The notes below the pieces were generated by a model. That model was given only the letters and a program-made list of their open reading frames with translations, did no database searches and had not been told where the DNA came from. Positions 1-6,720 of a stretch of DNA of 19,452 nucleotides are shown piece after piece. A program made the position numbers and the translations under genes. Origin of the DNA: Cyanothece sp. UBA12306 (GTDB lineage: Bacteria; Cyanobacteriota; Cyanobacteriia; Cyanobacteriales; Microcystaceae); NCBI GenBank assembly GCA_003448685.1, contig DLXW01000081.1, positions 2,719-22,170 on the forward strand, read 5' to 3'. Position 1 is the first letter of the stretch. The number at the start of each line of letters is the position of its first letter.

Positions 1-269
1 CTATGACTTGATTTCAAGCTTTATAAATGTCCTAACCTTGATGCGTAGCGCTATACCTTTGATCCTATTGAGTACATTATGAATCTTTCAAGTTTAATTG
101 GGTTGAGTAACTTTCACTGGTTTACTCACCTAATTTTTTAAGATTTTTTCTTGTCTTTAAATAGCTTTTGTACCTAAAAGTGTGTACTATCCCAACAACT
201 TGCTATCTCATCACCATGAAAACTACTATATTATAGATAATTGTTCGATTTATTCTTTCAAAGGTGATA
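1..269. other. Intergenic region upstream of fumC
   Basis: No gene recognised. The stretch is AT-rich and has stops in all frames that I followed. The longest ATG-initiated plus-strand frame I traced here, from 79, is only about 20 codons. It should contain the fumC promoter, but no -35/-10 pair with convincing spacing could be picked; the best -10-like string is TATTAT at 229-234. Confidence 0.5.
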
Positions 270-1661
270 ATGCGCACTGAAACCGACAGTATGGGATCGA
301 TTGAAGTAGCTGATAATTGTTATTGGGGAGCGCAAACTCAGCGATCGCTCCATTATTTCGCCATTGGTGAAGATATTATGCCCCCAGAAATGATTCGGGC
401 GATCGGTATCCTCAAAAAAGCAGCGGCTAAGGTTAATTGTGATTTAGGAAAATTACCCCCCGATAAGGCAGAATTAATCATCAAAGCAGCAGATGAAGTA
501 ATTGAAGGAGAACTAGACGCTCATTTTCCTCTGAGTATTTGGCAAACCGGAAGTGGAACCCAAACTAACATGAATGCCAATGAAGTGATCGCTAACCGTG
601 GGATTGAAATAGCAGGGGGAATATTAGGTAGCAAAGACCCCATTCACCCCAATGATCATGTTAATATGTCTCAGTCTTCTAATGATACTTTTCCCACGGC
701 TATGCACATTGCTGCGGTGGAGGAAATCACCCATAATTTGCTGCCAACGGTGATTAAATTGCGCAATGCTTTAGCTACTAAAAAAGAGCAGTTTAATGAC
801 ATTGTAAAAATTGGTAGAACCCATTTGATGGATGCGGTTCCTTTGACTTTGGGACAGGAGTTTTCTGGTTATGTTTCCCAACTCGATAAAAACGGCGATC
901 GCTTGCAACAAATATTACCCGATCTCTATGAATTAGCTATTGGTGGAACTGCCGTAGGAACAGGATTAAATACCCATCACGAATTTGCCCAAAGAGTAGC
1001 TAATGAGATTGCTCAATTAACAGGGTTACCTTTTGTTTCATCTGCTAATAAATTTGCTGCCTTAGCTGCCCATGATGCTATGGTGATGGCGAGTGGAAGT
1101 CTTAAAACTTTAGCCACTTCTTTGATGAAAATTGCTAACGATATTCGTTGGTTAGGTTCAGGTCCCCGTTGTGGTTTAGGAGAGTTGATTTTACCTGCTA
1201 ATGAGCCAGGATCTTCGATTATGCCAGGTAAGGTAAATCCCACTCAATGTGAAGCAATGACTATGGTTTGTGTACAAGTTATGGGCAATGATACAGCTAT
1301 TAGTATGGCAGGAAGTCAAGGAAATTTTGAGCTTAACGTTTTTAAACCAATGATGATTTTTAATCTGCTTAATTCCATTACATTATTAGCCGATGCTTGT
1401 GATTCTTTTACAGATCATTTAGTGATTGGACTTGAACCTAATAGAAAACAAATTGAAGATTATGTGACTAATTCTTTGATGTTAGTTACTGCTTTAAACC
1501 CCCATATCGGCTATGATAAGGCTGCCCAAGTTGCTAAAAAAGCTTATACTGAGAAAACTACTTTACAACAAGCTTGTGCAGAGCTAGGATTTTTAACTGC
1601 TGAAGAATTTGACTTTCTGGTTCGTCCTGAAAATATGGCCCATCCCTTCAAGAATGAATAA
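270..1661 (+). CDS. fumC: Class II fumarate hydratase (fumarase C)
   Basis: Converts fumarate to L-malate reversibly in the cytoplasmic TCA cycle; class II fumarases are iron-free homotetramers. The protein is 463 residues, the usual length. The superfamily signature [11 protein letters not shown] is at about residues 314-324 (the mobile catalytic-serine loop), GRTHLMDA at about 182-189 carries the catalytic-region histidine, and [14 protein letters not shown] near 93-106 is the substrate-binding block typical of fumarase rather than aspartase. An in-frame GTG lies six bases upstream at 264, but ATG 270 gives the normal N-terminus (MRTETDSMG) and is preferred. It ends 39 bases before the small ORF at 1701, with only heptamer repeats between, so read-through into the next two genes is possible. 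Aspartase or argininosuccinate lyase are less likely alternatives. Confidence 0.96.
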   Translation: MRTETDSMGSIEVADNCYWGAQTQRSLHYFAIGEDIMPPEMIRAIGILKKAAAKVNCDLGKLPPDKAELIIKAADEVIEGELDAHFPLSIWQTGSGTQTNMNANEVIANRGIEIAGGILGSKDPIHPNDHVNMSQSSNDTFPTAMHIAAVEEITHNLLPTVIKLRNALATKKEQFNDIVKIGRTHLMDAVPLTLGQEFSGYVSQLDKNGDRLQQILPDLYELAIGGTAVGTGLNTHHEFAQRVANEIAQLTGLPFVSSANKFAALAAHDAMVMASGSLKTLATSLMKIANDIRWLGSGPRCGLGELILPANEPGSSIMPGKVNPTQCEAMTMVCVQVMGNDTAISMAGSQGNFELNVFKPMMIFNLLNSITLLADACDSFTDHLVIGLEPNRKQIEDYVTNSLMLVTALNPHIGYDKAAQVAKKAYTEKTTLQQACAELGFLTAEEFDFLVRPENMAHPFKNE

Positions 1662-1668
1662 TCAACTA

Positions 1669-1696
1669 AATTCTAAATTCTGAATTCTAAATTCTC
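1669..1696. repeat. Heptamer short tandem repeat, AATTCTN x4
   Basis: Four consecutive 7-base units are seen: AATTCTA, AATTCTG, AATTCTA, AATTCTC. They lie 7 bases after the fumC stop and 4 bases before the ATG of the 57-residue ORF. Heptamer short tandemly repeated repetitive (STRR) sequences are a known feature of cyanobacterial intergenic DNA. Because the repeat ends so close to the ATG, it replaces any normal Shine-Dalgarno there. Confidence 0.7.
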
Positions 1697-1700
1697 AATC

Positions 1701-1874
1701 ATGTCTCAATCTGAAACCTTAAATAAAGTTCAAGAACCAATTACTAATGCACCGCCAGAAATTAGGGAAATTATGGAGCGAGTTTTAAAGCTAGAAAAAG
1801 ATAAATTATATATGAAGATACCCCGTAATATTAATGATGATATCCTTAGAATTGTTAAAGAAGTAATTCGATGA
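1701..1874 (+). CDS. Small protein (57 aa) coupled to the DndD-like ATPase
   Basis: Not recognised as a named family. The reading frame starts MSQSETLNKVQEPITN and ends NINDDILRIVKEVIR. It is hydrophilic and mixed-charge, with likely helices at about 18-35 (PPEIREIMERVLKLEKD) and 43-57, and no signal peptide or membrane segment. Its TGA stop overlaps the ATG of the downstream ATPase gene (ATGA at 1871-1874), the classic arrangement for translational coupling, which argues that it is a real gene and probably a functional partner. No Shine-Dalgarno is visible because AATTCT heptamers run up to four bases before the ATG. A regulatory or adaptor subunit of the ATPase is a reasonable inference; a degenerate remnant of a dnd operon gene is the alternative. 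Confidence 0.6.
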   Translation: MSQSETLNKVQEPITNAPPEIREIMERVLKLEKDKLYMKIPRNINDDILRIVKEVIR

Positions 1875-3931
1875 AAATTCTTTCGATTAAATTGTGTAAT
1901 TTCCGACAATTTTATGGCAAAACTCCAGAAATAATTTTAGCTTCTGGAGAGCGTAATACAACTATTATTCATGGCAATAATGGAGCAGGAAAAACAACTT
2001 TGCTCAATACTTTTACTTGGGTACTTTATGAAAGATTCACTGCTGCTTTTACTTCCCCTGAATTATTAATTAATAAACGGGCAATTACTGAAGCACAAGT
2101 AGGTGCATCGGTAGAATGTTGGGCAGAAATTTACTTTGAACATCAAAATAAACGCTATCAAGTTAAACGAAAATGTTACGCTTATAGGGATGCTGATGAT
2201 ACTATTCAATATAGCAAAACTCAATTTTTAATGTCTGTTGCTGAAGCCGATGGACGATGGTTTCCTCCCATGGAACAACCGGAGGATATTATTAATCAGA
2301 TTTTACCTGAAAGTTTACATCAATATTTCTTTTTTGATGGGGAACATATTGAACATATTTTTCGTTCCAATGAAAAAAATAATATAGCAGATGACACTAA
2401 AGAATTATTAGGTGTCAAGGTGTTAGATCGAGCTATTGATCATTTAAAAAAAATTGTTAAAATTCTAGAGAATGAGCTAGAGACTATTGGTAGCACTCAA
2501 ACTAAAGAACTTTTGAGAAAACAAGCTAAATTAGAACAAGAAAGAGATAATTTAACTGTAGAAAAAGAGCATAATTTACAACAATTGCTCTTATTAGAAA
2601 GTAATAAAAAAGAAGCTGCAAAAAGATTATTAGAATTAGGGGGAAGTGAAGAATTAAAACAAAACAAAGAAAGCTTAGAAAATCAAGAAAAATTTCTCCA
2701 AAATAGTTTATTAGAATCTAAAAAAAAGCTCAGATCTTTTATTTCTAGTCGTGGTTATACAGTTTTTTTAAATAATATCATACCTCAGTTTAATTCCTTA
2801 ATCACTAATTTACGTCAACGGGGAGAATTACCCAGTGGAATCAAACAACAGTTTGTTCAACAATTATTAGCCAGAAAACGTTGTATTTGTGGCAATGAAT
2901 TAACCGAAGATAAACTTGCTTATAATCAAGTTAAAGAGTGGATGAATAAAGCAGGAATTGCCGAAGTAGAAGAATCAGCTATTCGCCTAGAATCTCAAGT
3001 TAATGAAATAGACAATCAAATAATTGATTTTTGGTCAAGTGTGGATAGAGAACAGCAAACAATTAATCAATCTCTTACCGAATTATCAAGAGTTGAAAGA
3101 GCATTAGATACCATTGAAGATAAATTTCGCCACTATCCCAATGAAGACATCAAAGCTCTGCAAAAACAATTAGATAAAACTGATGAATTGATTCGAGAAT
3201 TTCATTTAGAACAAGGAGCAACTCAACAAAAAATTGAGGCATTAGAAAAACAAATTCAAGATATTACTAAACAACTTATTAAACATAAACAAAAAGAAGA
3301 TAAACAAACCTTAGCTAAACGGAGAATTGCAGCTAGTCAAGAATCTAGGAAAAGATTGATCGAAGTTAGAAGTCGATTGGAAAAACAATTTCGCCTCTCG
3401 TTAGAACAACGGGTACAAGAAATTTTTAGTTCCATTTCCTTTACCCCTTATATTCCTCGCTTAAAACCAAATTACGAACTAAACCTCGTAGAAAATACTT
3501 CAGGTGTGGCTGTTCAAGTAGCTGCTTCCACCGGAGAAAATCAGATCTTGAGTTTATCTTTTATTGGTGGTATTATTGACAGAGTGAGGGAATGGAGTCA
3601 AAAAAATACCTTGATGGGTCCTGATAGCAGCACTTTTCCCATTGTGATGGACTCACCCTTCGGAAGTCTTGATGAAATTTATCGCCGACAGGTAGCCAAA
3701 TTCATTCCCCAATTAGCCAATCAATTGATCATTTTAGTTACTAAAACTCAATGGCGCGGCGAAGTAGCACAAGAAACGGCTAACTATATCGGTAAAGAAT
3801 ATATTTTAGTTTATTATTCCCCCAAAGTTGATTGTGAACAAGATTCAATTCAATTAAACGGAATTAATTATCCCTTAGTTAAACCCAGTCCTAATCAATT
3901 TGAATATACCGAGATTATTGAAGTCATTTAA
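1871..3931 (+). CDS. dndD: DndD-type SMC/Rad50-like ATPase (stand-alone)
   Basis: The 686-residue protein has the layout of DndD, the ATPase of the DNA phosphorothioation (Dnd) machinery. The N-terminal ATPase half carries Walker A GNNGAGKT at 35-42. A long charged coiled-coil region covers about 185-290 and 360-510, and is broken near its middle by RCICGNEL (337-344), a CxC zinc-hook-like turn. The C-terminal ATPase half has an ABC-signature-like TGENQILSLSF (554-564) and Walker B FPIVMDSPFGSLDE (589-602). The FFFDGEHIEHIF stretch (153-164) is also DndD-like. In known systems DndD acts with DndC and DndE to insert sulfur into the DNA backbone. Here it has no dndB, dndC or dndE neighbours: it sits between fumC and a SepF-like gene with only the small ORF at 1701. 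It may act in trans with a dnd cluster elsewhere, be a remnant, or belong to a separate two-gene system. Another SMC-like defence ATPase is possible. Confidence 0.83.
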   Translation: MKILSIKLCNFRQFYGKTPEIILASGERNTTIIHGNNGAGKTTLLNTFTWVLYERFTAAFTSPELLINKRAITEAQVGASVECWAEIYFEHQNKRYQVKRKCYAYRDADDTIQYSKTQFLMSVAEADGRWFPPMEQPEDIINQILPESLHQYFFFDGEHIEHIFRSNEKNNIADDTKELLGVKVLDRAIDHLKKIVKILENELETIGSTQTKELLRKQAKLEQERDNLTVEKEHNLQQLLLLESNKKEAAKRLLELGGSEELKQNKESLENQEKFLQNSLLESKKKLRSFISSRGYTVFLNNIIPQFNSLITNLRQRGELPSGIKQQFVQQLLARKRCICGNELTEDKLAYNQVKEWMNKAGIAEVEESAIRLESQVNEIDNQIIDFWSSVDREQQTINQSLTELSRVERALDTIEDKFRHYPNEDIKALQKQLDKTDELIREFHLEQGATQQKIEALEKQIQDITKQLIKHKQKEDKQTLAKRRIAASQESRKRLIEVRSRLEKQFRLSLEQRVQEIFSSISFTPYIPRLKPNYELNLVENTSGVAVQVAASTGENQILSLSFIGGIIDRVREWSQKNTLMGPDSSTFPIVMDSPFGSLDEIYRRQVAKFIPQLANQLIILVTKTQWRGEVAQETANYIGKEYILVYYSPKVDCEQDSIQLNGINYPLVKPSPNQFEYTEIIEVI

Positions 3932-4469
3932 ACCAAATGAGCAATAGTTAAATCTTGAATTCAATAATAATGCTATTTTAGCCTAAATAAACCGAAAATT
4001 AGGTGTTTTCTCGCAGAAATAAAGATAAAGAGAATATTAAGAATGTAAGGAAAAGTGGCTAATTGTAATTGTAAAAAGTTAAACTACGAATTGATGCTCA
4101 AATATTGAGACCGAGAGATTCGGCTCTAATCCTAAATAGTAATCAATTTTAGATTGTATTTGGCATTTAATTTAGCTTTGCTATTTTGCCAGAACACAAG
4201 TAAGCCAAAAATTAGCATAATGTTATGAAAGATACAATGTTGTTTCTAGATTAAGCTATGGTTATAATACTATTTAGTAAATTTGTTTTTAAATTATGTT
4301 TAATTTTCAAATTATTATGATTGATCGACATTAAAAAATAGAAATTTAAGGATAACTCTAAGTTTCTGAAGTTATTAGCTTAATTGTCTTGATTATCTCC
4401 CCAAATAACTCTTTTTTTTTATCAAACTTTTAACCATTTTTAAATCTATAGATATTTAAAACAAAAGCA
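3932..4469. other. Long AT-rich intergenic region between dndD and the SepF-like gene
   Basis: 538 bases with no reading frame that I can support. It holds a weak hairpin at 4108-4127 (AGA-CCGA / TCGG-C-TCT with a one-base bulge), a run of T at about 4411-4420, and many AT-rich strings that could act as promoter elements. No convincing terminator for dndD and no transposon ends are visible. It is unusually long for this gene-dense window and may be the scar of a deleted or degraded accessory segment. Confidence 0.5.
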
Positions 4470-4793
4470 ATGACTCAAATACCTCGAATTGATTGGTCTG
4501 TTGCTGAGCATTCTCTCAACGAAATTATTGTTAGAACTATATACTCTATAGAAGAAACTCGCCAAGCTTTGCAATTAGTTCAAGAGCGTAAAACGGTTGT
4601 TTTGATTCTCGACCAATTAACAACAGATAAAGCGCAAAGAGTTGTAGACTGGATGGCAGGAGGAATTTGTGCTATTGATGGTCAAACCTTTTGGGTGGCC
4701 GAAAAAACCTTTATGTTTGTCCCCAATCAAGTCCAAATTCAGTCTGATCGTCCTAGGCAATCATCCGTATCTCCTTCCCTCAAAACAGGGTAG
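4470..4793 (+). CDS. Short SepF/YlmF-domain protein (DUF552)
   Basis: The 107-residue protein matches the core SepF fold across about residues 18-90. Especially telling are KAQRVVDWMAGGICAIDG (54-71) and EKTFMFVPNQVQI (78-90), which align with the family's QRVIDF-G-VYAIDG and F-PENV blocks. SepF (Cdv2 in cyanobacteria) bundles FtsZ filaments and tethers the Z ring to the membrane. The usual cyanobacterial protein is markedly longer, with an N-terminal amphipathic membrane-binding helix and a linker. Here the domain begins almost at once, with no obvious amphipathic anchor, and a short polar tail follows (91-107). It is therefore probably a second, soluble SepF paralogue rather than the main one. 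The start is the ATG at 4470; no strong ribosome binding site is seen. UbiA follows 81 bases downstream. Confidence 0.72.
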   Translation: MTQIPRIDWSVAEHSLNEIIVRTIYSIEETRQALQLVQERKTVVLILDQLTTDKAQRVVDWMAGGICAIDGQTFWVAEKTFMFVPNQVQIQSDRPRQSSVSPSLKTG

Positions 4794-4874
4794 CTCAAAG
4801 CAGTAGCATCGATGTTTTTGCAAAGTGGCTTCAACCAAAAAACTCGTGCTAAACTAAATATTTAGGCGAGTGAA

Positions 4875-5759
4875 ATGGTTACTACTTCTCAATCTACTCC
4901 TGAACCTACGTGGTTAACTATTATTAGATTGTTACGGTGGAACAAACCGGCAGGCAGGCTAATTTTGATGATTCCTGCTCTATGGGCAATATTTTTAGCT
5001 GCTAAAGGAACTCCTCCCCTTCCTCTAATCGGGGTTATTATTTTAGGAACTTTAGCTACGAGTGCAACGGGTTGCGTGATTAATGATTTGTGGGATAGAG
5101 ATATTGATCCCCAAGTGGAAAGAACCCGAACCCGTCCTTTAGCGGAAAAATCTCTATCAATCAAAATCGGTATTGTGATTGCTTTAATTGCCCTAGGATG
5201 CGCCGCTATATTAGCATTCTATCTCAATTCTTTAAGTTTTTGGTTATGTGTTGCAGCAGTCCCAATTATTATCTGTTATCCCCTAGCTAAGCGATTTTTT
5301 CCCATTCCTCAATTAGTTTTATCCCTAGCTTGGGGCTTTGCTGTTTTAATTAGTTGGACAGCTGTAACGGCTAAATTGGAGGATGCTACTTGGATTTTAT
5401 GGGGAGCAACCATATCTTGGACATTAGGATTTGATACAGTTTATGCCATGTCTGATCGAGAAGATGATCAAAAAATTGGGATTAATTCAAGTGCCTTATT
5501 TTTCGGCAAATATGCGGCTGATGCCGTGGGCATATTTTTTCTGCTTACAGGGGGTTTATTAGGTTATTTAGCAGTAATTTTAGAGCTTAATTTTTGCTTT
5601 TGGATTACATTAGGAATAGCTATTATAGGCTGGATAATTCAGGATTTACGCTTACGTTCAGATGAAATTCCTCGATCTACCTACGGGGAAATTTTTGGAC
5701 AAAATGTTTGGTTAGGATTTATTTTACTTTGCGGCATGATTTTAGGTTGGTTGAACTAA
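4875..5759 (+). CDS. UbiA-family 4-hydroxybenzoate polyprenyltransferase
   Basis: An integral membrane prenyltransferase of 294 residues. It joins a polyprenyl diphosphate to an aromatic acid. In cyanobacteria the 4-hydroxybenzoate solanesyltransferase of this family serves plastoquinone synthesis, so that substrate is an inference from the host. The first Mg-diphosphate motif NDLWDRDID is at 70-78, followed by ERTRTRPLA (82-90), and the second aspartate-rich motif DTVYAMSDREDDQKIG spans 187-202. About eight or nine hydrophobic helices are evident (for example 27-43, 48-68, 96-118, 121-138, 145-166, 215-234, 237-254, 275-292). The ATG at 4875 follows GGCGAG with five-base spacing, a fair Shine-Dalgarno. 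Chlorophyll or tocopherol prenyltransferases of the same superfamily are less likely, given the close match to the UbiA motifs. Confidence 0.9.
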   Translation: MVTTSQSTPEPTWLTIIRLLRWNKPAGRLILMIPALWAIFLAAKGTPPLPLIGVIILGTLATSATGCVINDLWDRDIDPQVERTRTRPLAEKSLSIKIGIVIALIALGCAAILAFYLNSLSFWLCVAAVPIIICYPLAKRFFPIPQLVLSLAWGFAVLISWTAVTAKLEDATWILWGATISWTLGFDTVYAMSDREDDQKIGINSSALFFGKYAADAVGIFFLLTGGLLGYLAVILELNFCFWITLGIAIIGWIIQDLRLRSDEIPRSTYGEIFGQNVWLGFILLCGMILGWLN

Positions 5760-5771
5760 GTTTTGAATGAT

Positions 5772-5811
5772 TGATTTTATAATAAAATCATAAAATTAAT
5801 TGATAAAATCA
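5772..5811. promoter_or_regulatory. Palindrome plus repeated half-site upstream of the Uma2 gene
   Basis: A perfect 8-bp inverted repeat, TGATTTTA (5772-5779) / TAAAATCA (5783-5790), has a 3-base centre. The half-site TAAAATCA recurs in the same orientation at 5804-5811, 21 bp on (two helical turns), ending 10 bases before the ATG at 5822. The geometry fits a repressor operator covering the promoter or translation start. An AT-rich chance palindrome cannot be excluded, and there is no T-run that would make it a good terminator for ubiA. Confidence 0.4.
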
Positions 5812-5821
5812 AGGCAATTAT

Positions 5822-6385
5822 ATGGTGCAAACAACAACTAAACCATTATCACTAGAGGAATTTCTAGAGTTACCAGAAACAACTCCTGCTAGTCAATATA
5901 TGGACGGAAAAATTACTCAAAAACCCATGCCTCAAGGAAAGCACAGTATCCTTCAACGAGAATTGAGTTTTGCTTTAACCATCGCCTTGAAACCAGAAAG
6001 AACTGCCCAAGCATTCCCAGAGCTACGGTGTACTTTTGGTGGGCGATCGCTTGTGCCAGATATTACTGTTTTTCGTACGGAACGAATTCCTCGTGATCAT
6101 GATGGTCAAGTGGCTAATGCCTTCAATTTACATCCAGATTGGACAATTGAAATTCTCTCCCCTAGGCAGAGTCAAACCAAAGTCATTCGTAACATCCTTT
6201 ATTGCATCGATAACGGCACGGAAATGGGATGGCTTTTAGATCCAGAAGAATCCTTTATATTTGTCTATAAAGCTGATAAATCAGTGCAATTGTTGGAGAA
6301 TGTAGATATAGTTTTACCTGTACCGGAGTTTGCCAAAGCTGTGCAGCTTAGGGTTGGTGAGATATTTGATTGGTTAAAAAGGTAA
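5822..6385 (+). CDS. Uma2 family (DUF820) PD-(D/E)XK nuclease-fold protein
   Basis: The 187-residue protein has the full Uma2 layout found in many copies in cyanobacterial genomes. It opens with the typical N-terminal LSLEEFLELPET (9-20), followed by YMDGKITQKPMPQGKHS (26-42). The nuclease-type core has VPDITVF (78-84, with Asp80), TIEILSP (108-114, with Glu110) and a following lysine at 120, then GWLLDPEE (136-143). The fold is that of restriction-like endonucleases. The cellular role of these proteins is unproven, and links to mobile elements or genome defence are inference. It lies 62 bases after the ubiA gene and is preceded by a palindrome that may regulate it. The reading frame is intact. 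Confidence 0.88.
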   Translation: MVQTTTKPLSLEEFLELPETTPASQYMDGKITQKPMPQGKHSILQRELSFALTIALKPERTAQAFPELRCTFGGRSLVPDITVFRTERIPRDHDGQVANAFNLHPDWTIEILSPRQSQTKVIRNILYCIDNGTEMGWLLDPEESFIFVYKADKSVQLLENVDIVLPVPEFAKAVQLRVGEIFDWLKR

Positions 6386-6486
6386 GCTTTCTGTTTGATT
6401 TATATCTTAGTGGTAATCGCTTTTATGGCAGTCGCCAAGGTGGTTAGGACAGAACTTGGCTCTTAAACCCTTGTCCCAAGCAAGTT

Positions 6487-6507
6487 TGACTTCTGACTTC
6501 TGACTTC
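6487..6507. repeat. Heptamer short tandem repeat, TGACTTC x3
   Basis: Three exact consecutive TGACTTC units (6487-6493, 6494-6500, 6501-6507) followed by TGC. This is the second heptamer STRR-type array in the window and has a different unit from the one at 1669. It lies in non-coding DNA. Confidence 0.65.
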
Positions 6508-6558
6508 TGCTATATTACTACTTATTGATGCCAAATTATTATTTTCAAATCTAGAATT

Positions 6559-6639
6559 TTAAGAAACTTCTTTTAACTTAGCATAAGCTAATGTTAATAG
6601 TTCTTGAGCTTGGGAATAAACTGTCACTACATCAGAAGA
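6559..6639 (-). pseudogene. Possible C-terminal fragment of a lost gene
   Basis: Read on the minus strand, a 26-codon frame runs from just after a stop at 6645-6643 (TGA CGG TCT TCT...) to a TAA at 6561-6559. It ends in a protein-like amphipathic helix, YSQAQELLTLAYAKLKEV, and then serine. The composition is far more protein-like than the surrounding noise. There is no start codon apart from an internal GTG, so it would be the tail of a truncated gene. The family is not recognised, and a chance frame cannot be ruled out. Confidence 0.3.
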
Positions 6640-6720
6640 CCGTCATTTTTATGGGTTAAAATTACTATAAATTATCAAAAATCAGTTACAATAAACTTTA
6701 AATTCAACAGACTAAGATTA

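Larger units (their letters stand above)
6386..6720. other. Intergenic region with a heptamer repeat and a gene-tail fragment
   Basis: 335 bases between the Uma2 gene and the ABC ATPase. It contains three TGACTTC heptamers (6487-6507) and, on the minus strand, a short orphan coding-like fragment (6559-6639). The frame of the downstream ATPase stays open back to a TTG at 6604, but that extension is not credible as protein and overlaps the fragment. The region looks like decayed sequence from a lost gene. Confidence 0.5.

Noticed and set aside
264..269. GTG start of fumC six bases upstream of the ATG
   Set aside because: It adds only M-I before the normal family N-terminus; ATG 270 is the simpler start.
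1013..1243. 76-codon minus-strand frame inside fumC
   Set aside because: Shadow of the strongly conserved fumC frame; its translation resembles no protein family.
1701..4469. A complete Dnd phosphorothioation operon
   Set aside because: Only the DndD-like ATPase is present; no DndB, DndC or DndE frame exists in the window.
4889..5164. 91-codon minus-strand frame inside the UbiA gene
   Set aside because: Shadow of a convincing membrane prenyltransferase.
6604..6720. 39-residue N-terminal extension of the ABC ATPase from TTG 6604
   Set aside because: The extension has no resemblance to ABC ATPases, overlaps the minus-strand fragment, and the usual N-terminus begins at ATG 6721.
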